From: Thermodesulfovibrio sp.
Lineage (GTDB): Bacteria > Nitrospirota > Thermodesulfovibrionia > Thermodesulfovibrionales > UBA6898
NCBI GenBank assembly: GCA_013824615.1
Contig: PNOC01000020.1
Span: 1 to 60,167, forward strand
Direction of reading: 5' to 3'
Length of the DNA stretch: 60,167 nucleotides
Below are positions 38,164-49,998 of this stretch, piece after piece (position 1 is the first letter of the stretch; each line of letters opens with the position of its first letter). The notes under the pieces are model-generated. The model made no database searches. It worked only from the letters and a program-made list of their open reading frames with translations, and had not been told where the DNA came from. Made by a program: the position numbers and the translations under genes.

Positions 38164-39951
38164 TTAGCCAAGTCGGGCCCTTAACTCCTCAAGCTGCCTG
38201 CGGAGTCGTTCAGGCAGGTGGTCCCCGAAGCGGGCAAAGTGCTTCTCTATGTCAGGCACTTCTGCAGCCCAGGCAGCAACATCAACACTCATCAGCTCCT
38301 TCATATTTTCAGCAGAAATATCAAGGCCGGCAAGGTCAAGGTCCCCGTCCACGGGCAGCAGGCCGATTTGTGTGCTGCGGGCGCGGACCTTGCCTTCGAT
38401 TCTCTCACACATCCATTTCAGCACCCGGCTGTTGTCGCTGAAACCGGGCCACAAAAACATACCGGCCGGACTTTTCCTAAACCAGTTGACATAAAATATT
38501 TTAGGGGCATTGCTGCCGAGCCTGTCGCCCATCTCAAGCCAATGCTGGAAGTAGTCGCCCATGTTATACCCGCAGAACGGCGTCATGGCAAAAGGATCCC
38601 GACGCAGATTGCCCACGGCTCCAATATTTGCAGAAGTCGTCTCGGATGCTGCCGTAGCACCGATAAAAACACCATGGTCCCAACTGGTGGCCTCATAAAC
38701 CAGCGGCACAACACTGCTGCGCCGGCCTCCGAATATAAAGATATCAATGGGGACCCCTGCAGGGTTTTCCCAGTCCTTACAGATAACAGGGCATTGGGAG
38801 GCAGGAGCAGTAAACCGGGCATTCGGATGGGCAGCATCCTGACGGCTCTCCGGTGTCCAGTCGCGTCCCTTCCAGTCGATCAGATGAGCCGGCACTTCAT
38901 CAGACATGCCTTCCCACCAGACATCTCCGTCATCAGTCAGGGCGCAGTTGGTAAATATCACATTCTCCCGTACCGTATCCATGGCCATTGGGTTGGTATC
39001 ATACGACGTGCCGGGAGCCACCCCGAAAAATCCATTCTCAGGGTTGATGGCATACAGGCGGCCGTCAGGCCCGATTTTCATCCAGGCTATATCATCGCCG
39101 ATGCACTCACATTGCCAGCCCGGAATTGTTGGCCTCATCATTGCCAGATTCGTTTTTCCGCAAGCCGAGGGAAAAGCAGCGGCAATGTGATATTGCTTCC
39201 CTTCGGGATTGGTCAGCCGCAGAATAAGCATATGTTCGGCCATCCAGCCTTCACGGCGGGCCATGGCTGACGCTATGCGCAGGGCCAGACACTTTTTCCC
39301 CAGCAGGGCATTCCCGCCATATCCGGATCCGTATGACCAGATCAGGTTTTCCTCGGGAAAGTGACTTATATATTTGCTCTCAATCGGAGCGCATGGCCAC
39401 TGAACGTCTTTCTGGCCTTCCGCGAGCGGCGCACCAATGGAATGCAGACAGGGAATAAATTCACCATCACTGCCAAGCATTTCATAAATCCTGTCGCTCA
39501 CCCGGGTCATGATATGCATGTTGCAGACCACGTAGGGGCTGTCGGTCAGTTCTACCCCTATCTTTGAAATCGGAGAACCCAGCGGCCCCATTGAAAAAGG
39601 GATCACGTACATGGTGCGGCCCTTCATACAGCCCTTATAAAGACCTTTCATCGTCTGCTGTAACTCATCCGGAGGCAACCAGTTATTTGTCGGCCCTGCA
39701 TTATCTTTTGACGAGGTGCTTATGTACGTGCGATCCTCAACGCGGGCCACGTCACTGGGATCAGACCTGAAGAGAAAGCTGTCCCGCCGCTTTTTCAGCA
39801 CGGTGGCGGTGCCGGCTTCGATCATCTGAGTCATCAGGCGATCATATTCCTCCCGGGATCCATCACACCAGCAGATACTGTCGGGCTGGCACATAGCAGC
39901 AACGTCCTTGACCCACCTGTTGAGTTTTTCATTTTTTACCGTTGAATTCAT
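38164..39951 (-). CDS. pckG: GTP-dependent phosphoenolpyruvate carboxykinase
   Basis: This 595-residue enzyme converts oxaloacetate and GTP to PEP, CO2 and [19 protein letters not shown] is the PEPCK-specific P-loop with its reactive Cys, [16 protein letters not shown] binds metal, and [17 protein letters not shown] and [19 protein letters not shown] bind GTP. The start at 39951 is chosen because GAGGAG precedes it; the frame extends 23 codons further with no site. Fumarate from the propionate route can reach PEP through oxaloacetate by this enzyme, giving gluconeogenesis from propionate. The kinase-like gene follows on the same transcript. Confidence 0.93.
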   Translation of the reverse strand: MNSTVKNEKLNRWVKDVAAMCQPDSICWCDGSREEYDRLMTQMIEAGTATVLKKRRDSFLFRSDPSDVARVEDRTYISTSSKDNAGPTNNWLPPDELQQTMKGLYKGCMKGRTMYVIPFSMGPLGSPISKIGVELTDSPYVVCNMHIMTRVSDRIYEMLGSDGEFIPCLHSIGAPLAEGQKDVQWPCAPIESKYISHFPEENLIWSYGSGYGGNALLGKKCLALRIASAMARREGWMAEHMLILRLTNPEGKQYHIAAAFPSACGKTNLAMMRPTIPGWQCECIGDDIAWMKIGPDGRLYAINPENGFFGVAPGTSYDTNPMAMDTVRENVIFTNCALTDDGDVWWEGMSDEVPAHLIDWKGRDWTPESRQDAAHPNARFTAPASQCPVICKDWENPAGVPIDIFIFGGRRSSVVPLVYEATSWDHGVFIGATAASETTSANIGAVGNLRRDPFAMTPFCGYNMGDYFQHWLEMGDRLGSNAPKIFYVNWFRKSPAGMFLWPGFSDNSRVLKWMCERIEGKVRARSTQIGLLPVDGDLDLAGLDISAENMKELMSVDVAAWAAEVPDIEKHFARFGDHLPERLRRQLEELRARLG

Positions 39952-40063
39952 AAATATCTCCTCAAAAACGTTTTCCCGGCCGGTCTTTAGTTTACCATTG
40001 ATCAGGCCCCGGTTTTCCATTGGAACTTATTCTTATAAAAAATAACACAAACAATAAATATTC

Positions 40064-40093
40064 TTCAGATTTCATCTCTGCATAGTATATAAT
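40064..40093 (+). promoter_or_regulatory. Likely promoter of the kdsB-selA run
   Basis: TATAAT (40088-40093) is a perfect -10 box. TTCAGA (40064-40069) is a weak -35 with an 18-base spacer. The start of transcription would fall close to the kdsB ATG at 40109, so the leader would be only about ten bases and without a normal ribosome site. Confidence 0.45.
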
Positions 40094-40108
40094 TACTACT
40101 TGGTGTCC

Positions 40109-43343
<3,235 letters not shown>

Positions 43344-43357
<14 letters not shown>

Positions 43358-43871
43358 CCATAGGCCAGATAATCATAGGTATGTATCTCTATACTCCGTG
43401 ATATTCCTGGCGTTCTTCTGCACAGGGGCTTTTGCGGCCGGTCAGGAGACTTCACCTGCCTTTACAAATAAGGATCTCGATCAATACAGGCCGCAGGCCA
43501 CCGCTGCCGAGCCCCCTGCCCGGGAGCCCGGAGACCACAAAGCGGTCAAACAGCAGAAGACCGAGGCAGCCGCCAATAGAAAAGAACAGGAATACTGGTG
43601 CAAGAAAGCCAGACAGATAAAGAAGAGTCTGACTATTGCACAGGATGAAGTCACTGAACATACAGCCCATCTCAATGAACTTTCAGCGGCAAAGACACAG
43701 GCAGCAGGGAGGAAAATAGCGAACCTTGAGAAGCAGCAGAACAAGGCCGGCAGAGACCTGAAGGCAGCCGGCAAGAGGCTGAAAGAACGTCAGCAGACCC
43801 TTGCAGAGCTTGAGGATGATGCCTACCGCAACAACGTCCCGCCGGGGTGGCTGCGATGCCAGTTCGAGTAG
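43344..43871 (+). CDS. Secreted coiled-coil hypothetical protein
   Basis: This 175-residue protein has a signal peptide ([14 protein letters not shown]) and then FTNKDLDQY, a short motif often found in periplasmic helical proteins. The remaining 120 residues are highly charged, rich in Lys, Glu, Gln and Ala, and predicted to form a long coiled coil (for example [20 protein letters not shown]). It ends with [10 protein letters not shown]. No enzyme family is recognised. The start is TTG at 43344 with GAGG ahead and overlaps kdsA. It sits inside the KDO genes, so a periplasmic envelope role is possible. Confidence 0.65.
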
Positions 43872-43884
43872 AGGAAGAAATACC

Positions 43885-44853
43885 TTGGTAAGCCTCATCG
43901 ATACAGCAAAAAAAGTCCTCCGGACTGAGGCTGATGCAGTCTATGGCCTTATCGATAAACTCGACGAAGGATTTGACAGGGCCGTTGAAATTATCTACAG
44001 CAGCTCCGGCAAGGTCATTGTGACCGGCATGGGAAAATCAGGTCTGATCGGCAAAAAGATCGCAGCGACACTCGCCTCGACCGGGACCCCTGCCTTTTTC
44101 ATGCATCCGGCAGAAGCAAGCCACGGTGATCTCGGAATGGTGACTGCTGAGGACGTTGTAATAGCAATCTCAAACAGCGGTGAAACCGATGAGCTGATCG
44201 GGCTGATCCCGTTTCTGAAGAGATTTGATATACATCTCATCTCCATGACCGGCAAAAAAGATTCAACTCTGGCAAAGACGGCAGACGTCAACCTTGATGT
44301 CTCGGTTGCTGAAGAAGCCTGTCCTCTCGGCATCGTGCCGACAGCCTCAACAACGGCAAGCCTGGCCATGGGGGATGCCCTGGCAGTTGCCCTGCTGATC
44401 AAGCGGGGGTTTGATGAGAAAGATTTTGCATCTTTCCATCCAAGCGGAAGCCTTGGCAAGAAACTGCTTATCAAGGTAAAAGACCTCATGCATGCGGGAA
44501 CTGCGCTCCCTTTTGTTGCTCCTGATGCACCGATGATCACGGCAGTGGTCGAAATATCTTCAGGCCGCCTCGGCATTGCCCTGGTCACAGACCAGGATAG
44601 CAGGCTGCTGGGTATTGTCACGGACGGAGATATCCGCAGGGGCGTCGAAAAATGGGGGAAGGTCTTTTTTGACATGACGGCTGCTGACGTAATGACCAGG
44701 AACCCCAAAACAATCACAAGTCATGAACTTGCCGCAAAGGCCCTGTCCCTGATGGAACTTTTTTCTATTACCGTTCTGGTGGTCCCGGATGAGGAGAACA
44801 GGGTTGAGGGGATTATCCATCTGCATGATATACTGAAAAAAGGGATTGTATAG
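43885..44853 (+). CDS. kdsD: Arabinose-5-phosphate isomerase
   Basis: This 322-residue enzyme turns ribulose-5-phosphate into arabinose-5-phosphate, the KdsA substrate. The SIS domain has VTGMGKSGLIGKKIAATLAS and VIAISNSGETDEL, and PLGIVPTASTTASLAMGDAL. Two CBS domains follow (VKDLMHAGTAL, LLGIVTDGDIRRGVEKW, TAADVMTRNPKTI). The true start is the TTG at 43885 with AGAGGAAG ahead; the frame before it overlaps the coiled-coil gene and reads as non-coding. Confidence 0.94.
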   Translation: MVSLIDTAKKVLRTEADAVYGLIDKLDEGFDRAVEIIYSSSGKVIVTGMGKSGLIGKKIAATLASTGTPAFFMHPAEASHGDLGMVTAEDVVIAISNSGETDELIGLIPFLKRFDIHLISMTGKKDSTLAKTADVNLDVSVAEEACPLGIVPTASTTASLAMGDALAVALLIKRGFDEKDFASFHPSGSLGKKLLIKVKDLMHAGTALPFVAPDAPMITAVVEISSGRLGIALVTDQDSRLLGIVTDGDIRRGVEKWGKVFFDMTAADVMTRNPKTITSHELAAKALSLMELFSITVLVVPDEENRVEGIIHLHDILKKGIV

Positions 44854-44857
44854 TACC

Positions 44858-45394
44858 ATGACGAAAACAGCTGTCATACGAAATGCGGCAAAAAAAATAG
44901 AGCTGCTCATCCTGGATGTCGACGGAGTACTGACTGACGGCAGCATTACTCTCGATAATACCGGCAATGAATACAAGTCTTTTTATGTGCGTGACGGCCA
45001 CGGCATCCGGATGCTGATCAAATCCGGCATCCGGGTTGCCATCATTACCGGCCGCGTTTCAGAAGTGGTGGAGCGCCGCGCCGCCGAGCTTGGGATCACA
45101 GAGGTCTTTCAAAAAAGCCATGATAAAAGAGTGGCATACAATAAACTGCTGCAAAAATATGCGCTTGCTGATTCCGCGGTTGCCTATGTCGGTGATGACA
45201 TCGTCGATATCCCGGTCATGAAGAGGGTCGGGCTTCCTGTTGCTGTTGCTGATGCAGCTGAGGAGGTTAAGGAGATTGCCTGTATGGTTACGAAAAACAG
45301 GGGAGGCAGAGGGGCCGTGCGTGAGGTTTCAGACCTGATCCTCAAGGCCAGGGGGCTATGGAAGGCTTTGTTCAATGAGTACCTTAAGACTTAA
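44858..45394 (+). CDS. kdsC: KDO-8-phosphate phosphatase
   Basis: This 178-residue HAD-family phosphatase removes phosphate from KDO-8-P. LLILDVDGVLTDGSITLDN is the catalytic motif with both Asp residues, VAIITGRVSEVVERRAAELG is motif II, and VAYVGDDIVDIPVMKRVGLP is motif IV. The start is ATG at 44858, although a TTG at 44846 is in frame. It overlaps pgsA by 20 bp. With kdsA, kdsB and kdsD it completes the CMP-KDO pathway in one operon. Confidence 0.94.
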   Translation: MTKTAVIRNAAKKIELLILDVDGVLTDGSITLDNTGNEYKSFYVRDGHGIRMLIKSGIRVAIITGRVSEVVERRAAELGITEVFQKSHDKRVAYNKLLQKYALADSAVAYVGDDIVDIPVMKRVGLPVAVADAAEEVKEIACMVTKNRGGRGAVREVSDLILKARGLWKALFNEYLKT

Positions 45395-45917
45395 TCTTCC
45401 GACAGCGCTCACCCTGAGCCGCATTTTCCTGATCCCGTTTTTTGTCCTCTCGGTGTATCACCACCCGGTTCTCGGGGCCCTGGTCTTCGCAATAGCCTCA
45501 ATTACGGACTTCCTGGATGGATACCTTGCCAGGCGCTCCGGCCAGATAACGACCTTTGGGATCATCATGGACCCGATTGCCGATAAGTTTCTGGTCATCT
45601 CCGCCCTGGTCGTCCTGGTGGATATGGAGCGCCTTCCGGCCTGGATAGCCATCATCCTGATCGTCAGAGACTTCCTGATAACAGCACTCAGAGTCGTCGC
45701 TCTTTCAAAGGACATTGTCATCCCGGCTGAAATGGGCGGCAAGCTGAAAACTGCTGCACAAATAACCGGGATACTCTGCATAGTACTCATGGGCACGTTC
45801 TTTGATCATCTCCCTTTTGACCTCTATGACATCGGACTGGTATCCATATGGTTAGCACTCCTGCTGTCCGTGGTCTCCGGAATACAATATACCGTTGCCT
45901 TCTGGAGGAAAACTTGA
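45375..45917 (+). CDS. pgsA: CDP-diacylglycerol-glycerol-3-phosphate phosphatidyltransferase
   Basis: This 180-residue membrane enzyme makes phosphatidylglycerol phosphate. The CDP-alcohol phosphotransferase motif reads TDFLDGYLARRSGQITTFG then IIMDPIADK, with all catalytic Asp residues. LPTALTLSRIFLIPFFV near the start and several membrane helices are typical. Its TGA overlaps the TTG of plsY (TTGA), so the two phospholipid genes are coupled. Confidence 0.93.
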   Translation: MSTLRLNLPTALTLSRIFLIPFFVLSVYHHPVLGALVFAIASITDFLDGYLARRSGQITTFGIIMDPIADKFLVISALVVLVDMERLPAWIAIILIVRDFLITALRVVALSKDIVIPAEMGGKLKTAAQITGILCIVLMGTFFDHLPFDLYDIGLVSIWLALLLSVVSGIQYTVAFWRKT

Positions 45918-46498
45918 CTCTTGTCCTCCTCCTGCTCGCTGCCTTTTTTCTGGGTTCAATCCCGACCGGTCTGCTTATCACCCGGGCGAGGGGCATTGAC
46001 ATCAAGAAGGCCGGAAGCGGAAATATAGGCGCAACCAATGTCCTCAGGACAACGGGAAAACTGCCGGCCTTCCTTACCCTGATCGGTGATATGGCAAAGG
46101 GAGCGGCTGCGGTGGGGATTGCAAAACATTACGGGCTGGATATCTTCTGGGTCGGTATGACCGGGTTTCTTGCGGTCGCAGGGCACATCTTCTCGGTCTT
46201 CCTGAATTTCAGGGGGGGAAAAGGCGTTGCAACCGCTCTTGGCGTCCTGTTGATTTATTCTCCACAAACATGCCTGTTTACTATTATAATATGGCTTATG
46301 ACCGTTGCGATTTTCCGATATTCATCGCTGGGGGCCCTGGTATCCTTCGCCCTGCTTCCGATCAGTATTGCACTGCTCGATTCGCCGGAGAAGCTCCCGT
46401 TTGCCGTCTGCGTACTCGCGCTGATCCTCCTGAGGCACAGGGAGAATCTGCAGAGACTGCTCACCGGGACAGAAGCAAGGCTGGGGCAAAGACCATGA
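45914..46498 (+). CDS. plsY: Acyl-phosphate glycerol-3-phosphate acyltransferase
   Basis: This 194-residue membrane protein begins phospholipid synthesis by acylating glycerol-3-phosphate from acyl-phosphate. The three PlsY motifs are present: GSIPTGLLI, AGSGNIGATNVLRTTG and NFRGGKGVATALGVL. The start is TTG at 45914 with GGAGGAAA, overlapping the pgsA stop; a longer frame from 45848 overlaps pgsA by 70 bp and is less likely. Its TGA overlaps the next ATG (ATGA). Confidence 0.94.
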   Translation: MTLVLLLLAAFFLGSIPTGLLITRARGIDIKKAGSGNIGATNVLRTTGKLPAFLTLIGDMAKGAAAVGIAKHYGLDIFWVGMTGFLAVAGHIFSVFLNFRGGKGVATALGVLLIYSPQTCLFTIIIWLMTVAIFRYSSLGALVSFALLPISIALLDSPEKLPFAVCVLALILLRHRENLQRLLTGTEARLGQRP

Positions 46499-48189
46499 AA
46501 CAGTTTTTTGTTATTATGGTTGTGCTTGCGCTGTTGCTGCCGGGTATCTCCCTGGGAGATGATTTCTACGAAAACCAGCTGAATCAGGGGATCCAGAATT
46601 CCGACTCATATGCCTATCTCCTTATACAGCAGGCGGATAAGAACAGTTCCGGAGCCATGAACCTGCTGAACCAGGCCCTCAGTTATGCTCCGGATCTGCC
46701 TGCAGTTTATTTTGCCCTTGCCAGAAAAAACCTGTCTCTATCCGGTTCGGGCCTGCTGCAGAGTTTTGATTATCTCGTCAACGGCTTCAACGCGTATACC
46801 CGTAATTTTTGGTGGTCATTCACCCTTTCTGGTGCACTTTTTTTCAGCCTGGTTCTTTCCTTTATCCTGGCTTATGCCGTTGTCATTGCCGTGCGACTGC
46901 CCCTGGATATTCCTCTGCTAACACACGACCTTAACGAAAGTCCTGCCCGCATATTCAGTCTGGTTATTCTGGTGCTGCTTTCTGCTCTGAGTCCTCTTTG
47001 TCTCATTGCAGGGACGCTGGTTTTAATCGGAATCTATATGAGCAGAACCGACCGCAATGCGGTCTTTGGCTTTTTGCTTTTTCTGCTTTTCCTGCCTCTG
47101 TTCGTATCCGGAGCTTCCCTGTATATCAGCGCTCCTTCCTCAGGAGCCATAAAGGCTGTGGTGCAGACAAACGAGCTGAAAGGTAATGAATATGCCATAG
47201 CAAACCTGGGCAATAGCAGACTGGACCAGGAGCGCTTCTCCTATGCGCTGGCACTGAAAAGAGCAGGATTATTCCGGGAGGCAATAGCGATATATACACA
47301 ACTTGCGGAAAAAAATCCTGACGCCCGCCTGCTGGTCAACCTTGCCAACTGCTATGTGGGACTTTATAACTTTCAGGAGGAAAACAGGAGCAGCCTGGAT
47401 GAGGCAGTGAAGTTGTATAGCCGCGCAATTGCAGTAAAACCTGTCGCCTCTGCCTATTATAATCTGTCTCAGCTCTCCCGTGAACTGCTTGAATTTGAAA
47501 AAGGGGATGAATACTTCAAGGCAGCCCTCAACACTGACCGGACAGCTGTCGCACGTTTCAGGACCGTTTCCGGCCGGCATATGAACAGGTTTATTGCCGA
47601 TGAGACGCTGACAGGGAGTGAACTGCGAAGCTACGCAAAGGCCAACGCAAAAAAACCTTTTACCTTCGGCCTGACTATTCTGCCGCCGGCAATCATCTCC
47701 CTGATAGCAGTGGTACTGATGTTGGTGTTGGTCCTTCTCCCCGGCCGTCTCAGGCATACCGCCTACCGCTGCAGAAAATGCAGCGCGATACTCTGTAATC
47801 GCTGCGAACGTGATCTGGTCGTGGGCCAGATATGCTCACAGTGCTACGGATCGCTCCTTAAACTCGCTGAGCTCGACGCCAAGAAACGGGTTGCCAGAAT
47901 ACTGGCTATTTACGACCAGCAGAAAAAAAGGCGGGATGTCATGAAAATCCTGTCGTTCGTACTCCCTGGCTCTTCTCATATTTATGCAGGCAAGATTCTG
48001 CTGGGTCTGCTGATACTCTGGCCCTTTCTGTTCTGCACTCTCTTTCCGTTCATCAGTGCATACTTCTTTCCCGGCAACAACCTTATCTCGCACTGTGTCC
48101 TCAGCGTGATATCGGCACTGCTGGCCCTGATCATTTATGGCGTTTCAAATATTTTTACCCGACGGGGGATTGCAAAGGGATGGCTTTAG
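46495..48189 (+). CDS. Membrane protein with TPR repeats and a C-terminal zinc ribbon
   Basis: This 564-residue protein starts with a signal peptide (MKQFFVIMVVLALLLPGISL). An extracytoplasmic helical repeat region follows (NSSGAMNLLNQALSYAPDL), then membrane helices at about 105-130 and 150-200, then a TPR region (KRAGLFREAIAIYTQLAEKN). After another helix comes a zinc ribbon-like segment, YRCRKCSAILCNRCERDL and ICSQCYGSL, and final membrane helices with SFVLPGSSHIYAGKI. I do not recognise the family. The tail resembles proteins with a zinc ribbon before a TM2-like pair. It is coupled to plsY and to the next gene, so envelope-related work is likely. Confidence 0.7.
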   Translation: MKQFFVIMVVLALLLPGISLGDDFYENQLNQGIQNSDSYAYLLIQQADKNSSGAMNLLNQALSYAPDLPAVYFALARKNLSLSGSGLLQSFDYLVNGFNAYTRNFWWSFTLSGALFFSLVLSFILAYAVVIAVRLPLDIPLLTHDLNESPARIFSLVILVLLSALSPLCLIAGTLVLIGIYMSRTDRNAVFGFLLFLLFLPLFVSGASLYISAPSSGAIKAVVQTNELKGNEYAIANLGNSRLDQERFSYALALKRAGLFREAIAIYTQLAEKNPDARLLVNLANCYVGLYNFQEENRSSLDEAVKLYSRAIAVKPVASAYYNLSQLSRELLEFEKGDEYFKAALNTDRTAVARFRTVSGRHMNRFIADETLTGSELRSYAKANAKKPFTFGLTILPPAIISLIAVVLMLVLVLLPGRLRHTAYRCRKCSAILCNRCERDLVVGQICSQCYGSLLKLAELDAKKRVARILAIYDQQKKRRDVMKILSFVLPGSSHIYAGKILLGLLILWPFLFCTLFPFISAYFFPGNNLISHCVLSVISALLALIIYGVSNIFTRRGIAKGWL

Positions 48190-49232
48190 AAGGATCATTA
48201 ACAGACTTTGGTCTCGCTGATATTCTGCAGCTGATCTACTTTCAGCGGAAGACCGGCGTTTTGACGCTCTCCGGAAAGATGGACCGTATCAGGCTGCTTT
48301 TTATCGAGGGAAAGATCACCGGTGCCGAGTCAAAGCGCAGGATTGATGACAACCGGCTGGGCAAGATACTGCTGAAAAAAGGTTTCATAAAAGATGGGGA
48401 TCTGCAGACCGTCCTTGAAGAGCAGAAAAAAACCGGTACAAAGATCGGGTCGATACTGATCCGCAGAGGACTTGTTGAACAGGGCTTGATCCATGAAATA
48501 CTCTCGGGCCAGATAACCGAAACAGTAATACAGCTCTTCAGCTGGAAACACGGGTCATACGAGTTTACTGCCCAGGGAATACCTGTAGACAAGGAACTTG
48601 ATCTTTCTCTTGATACCCAGCACCTTCTGATGGAAGGACTGAGGATTGTCGATGAGTGGTCGATGATCAAGGGACAAATATCCCTTGATACACTCTACAG
48701 AAAGACGGGCGATGAGCCTGCCTCACCGCTATCTGAGGATGAAGCCGAGGTCTTCAGCTTTGTGGATGGAGAAAATGACGTGAGTACGGTTATAGACTTT
48801 ACCGGCAAGGACAACTTTCTGGTTTCGAAAACCCTTTTATCCCTTCTCGAAAAAAAGCTTATCGAGTCTGTGGACCCGGTTCAGGTACGTGAGGAAGCAG
48901 AAAATATTACGGCAGCAGGCAGGCAGAATCTTCTTGATTATGCTGCTCCGGCCTCACTTCTGGCTGCGGTGCTGTTGTCATTCCTGGTCATGTTTCTGCA
49001 GCCGAACAATTATATCAAGGAATACAGGGCCTCAGTTAAAATCAGCGAGCTGCGCTCGTCCCTTGAGACTTATAAGATAGAACATGGGGCCTACCCTGAA
49101 ACCCTCGAGGCAATCAGCACTGTCAGGGATCCCTGGCGAAAACCCTTCCGCTACCGGGTTGCTGACGGTGCATTTTCTCTTTTGAGTACGGGAGTTGACG
49201 GCGCAGAGGGGACCGCCGATGATATCTACTGA
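48180..49232 (+). CDS. DUF4388 (PATAN) protein fused to a type II secretion pseudopilin-like tail
   Basis: This 350-residue protein starts with [20 protein letters not shown] and [10 protein letters not shown], the signature of DUF4388/PATAN domains found in gliding and signalling proteins. A second part (about 60-120) resembles the DnaA-N/GspE-N-like KLGEILLKKG-type repeat ([17 protein letters not shown]). Near residue 255 a membrane helix appears ([14 protein letters not shown]), after which the chain ends [13 protein letters not shown] and [15 protein letters not shown], the C-terminal calcium-loop pattern of the major pseudopilin GspG. Such a fusion is unusual. It overlaps the TPR gene by 10 bp and queC by 14 bp. 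Function is unknown. Confidence 0.7.
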   Translation: MALEGSLTDFGLADILQLIYFQRKTGVLTLSGKMDRIRLLFIEGKITGAESKRRIDDNRLGKILLKKGFIKDGDLQTVLEEQKKTGTKIGSILIRRGLVEQGLIHEILSGQITETVIQLFSWKHGSYEFTAQGIPVDKELDLSLDTQHLLMEGLRIVDEWSMIKGQISLDTLYRKTGDEPASPLSEDEAEVFSFVDGENDVSTVIDFTGKDNFLVSKTLLSLLEKKLIESVDPVQVREEAENITAAGRQNLLDYAAPASLLAAVLLSFLVMFLQPNNYIKEYRASVKISELRSSLETYKIEHGAYPETLEAISTVRDPWRKPFRYRVADGAFSLLSTGVDGAEGTADDIY

Positions 49233-49998
49233 GACCCCACTGCCAAACAGGGCGGTAGTCTTATTAAGCGGTGGTCTCGATTCCTCTACGGTAATGGCCA
49301 TGGCCGTTGCTGATGGGTATGATACCTATGCAATAAGCTTTGATTACCACCAGCGCCATAGCATCGAGCTTGAGGCTGCCAGAGCGGTTGCTGTCAGCCT
49401 CGGAGCAGCAAAACATCTCGTTGTATCGTTTGACCTCAGAGAAATTGGCGGCTCCGCCCTCACTGCGGATATCTCTGTTCCGAAACAGGCAGCTGGCACG
49501 CCAGGACAGGAAAACTCTGATATGAATCCGCTCATGCGGGTACCGGTCACCTATGTCCCCGCCCGCAATACTATTTTTCTATCTTTTGCCCTTGCCTGGG
49601 CTGAGGTACTGCAGGCACCCCATATTTTTATTGGTGCCAATGTAATGGACTATAGCGGCTATCCGGACTGCAGACCTGAATATCTGTCCTCATACGAGCA
49701 TATGGCTAATCTCGCGACAAAGACAACTCTTGATGGTACATTCAGGTTTTCGATAAAAGCACCCCTCCTGTCCATGACCAAAGCCGATATTATAGCGAGA
49801 GGATCTGCCCTGGGCCTCGACTACGGACTTACCTGGAGTTGCTATGACCCTCAGCCCCCCGGTGAAAGTTTTCGTGCACTTCCCGGAACTGCTTTTGGCG
49901 GCTATACACCCTGTGGTGAGTGTGACAGTTGCAGGTTCAGAATAAAGGGCTTTGCCGAAGCCGGCCTGAAAGATCCCGGGAGCCTGCATGTACTATAA
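49219..49998 (+). CDS. queC: 7-cyano-7-deazaguanine synthase
   Basis: This 259-residue enzyme converts 7-carboxy-7-deazaguanine to preQ0 with [21 protein letters not shown] is the PP-loop, and SCYDPQPPG with [14 protein letters not shown] gives the four zinc-binding cysteines. [18 protein letters not shown] is the QueC signature. The ATG at 49219 has GAGGGG; a TTG at 49195 is also in frame. QueF (27.4 kb) performs the next step. Its stop directly abuts the selA ATG. Confidence 0.94.
   Translation: MISTETPLPNRAVVLLSGGLDSSTVMAMAVADGYDTYAISFDYHQRHSIELEAARAVAVSLGAAKHLVVSFDLREIGGSALTADISVPKQAAGTPGQENSDMNPLMRVPVTYVPARNTIFLSFALAWAEVLQAPHIFIGANVMDYSGYPDCRPEYLSSYEHMANLATKTTLDGTFRFSIKAPLLSMTKADIIARGSALGLDYGLTWSCYDPQPPGESFRALPGTAFGGYTPCGECDSCRFRIKGFAEAGLKDPGSLHVL

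Noticed and set aside
43801-46494. Extended starts for kdsD (43801), plsY (45848) and the TPR protein (46270).
   Set aside because: Each extension overlaps the preceding gene and gives residues foreign to the family; ribosome sites or coupled stop-start junctions support the shorter forms.
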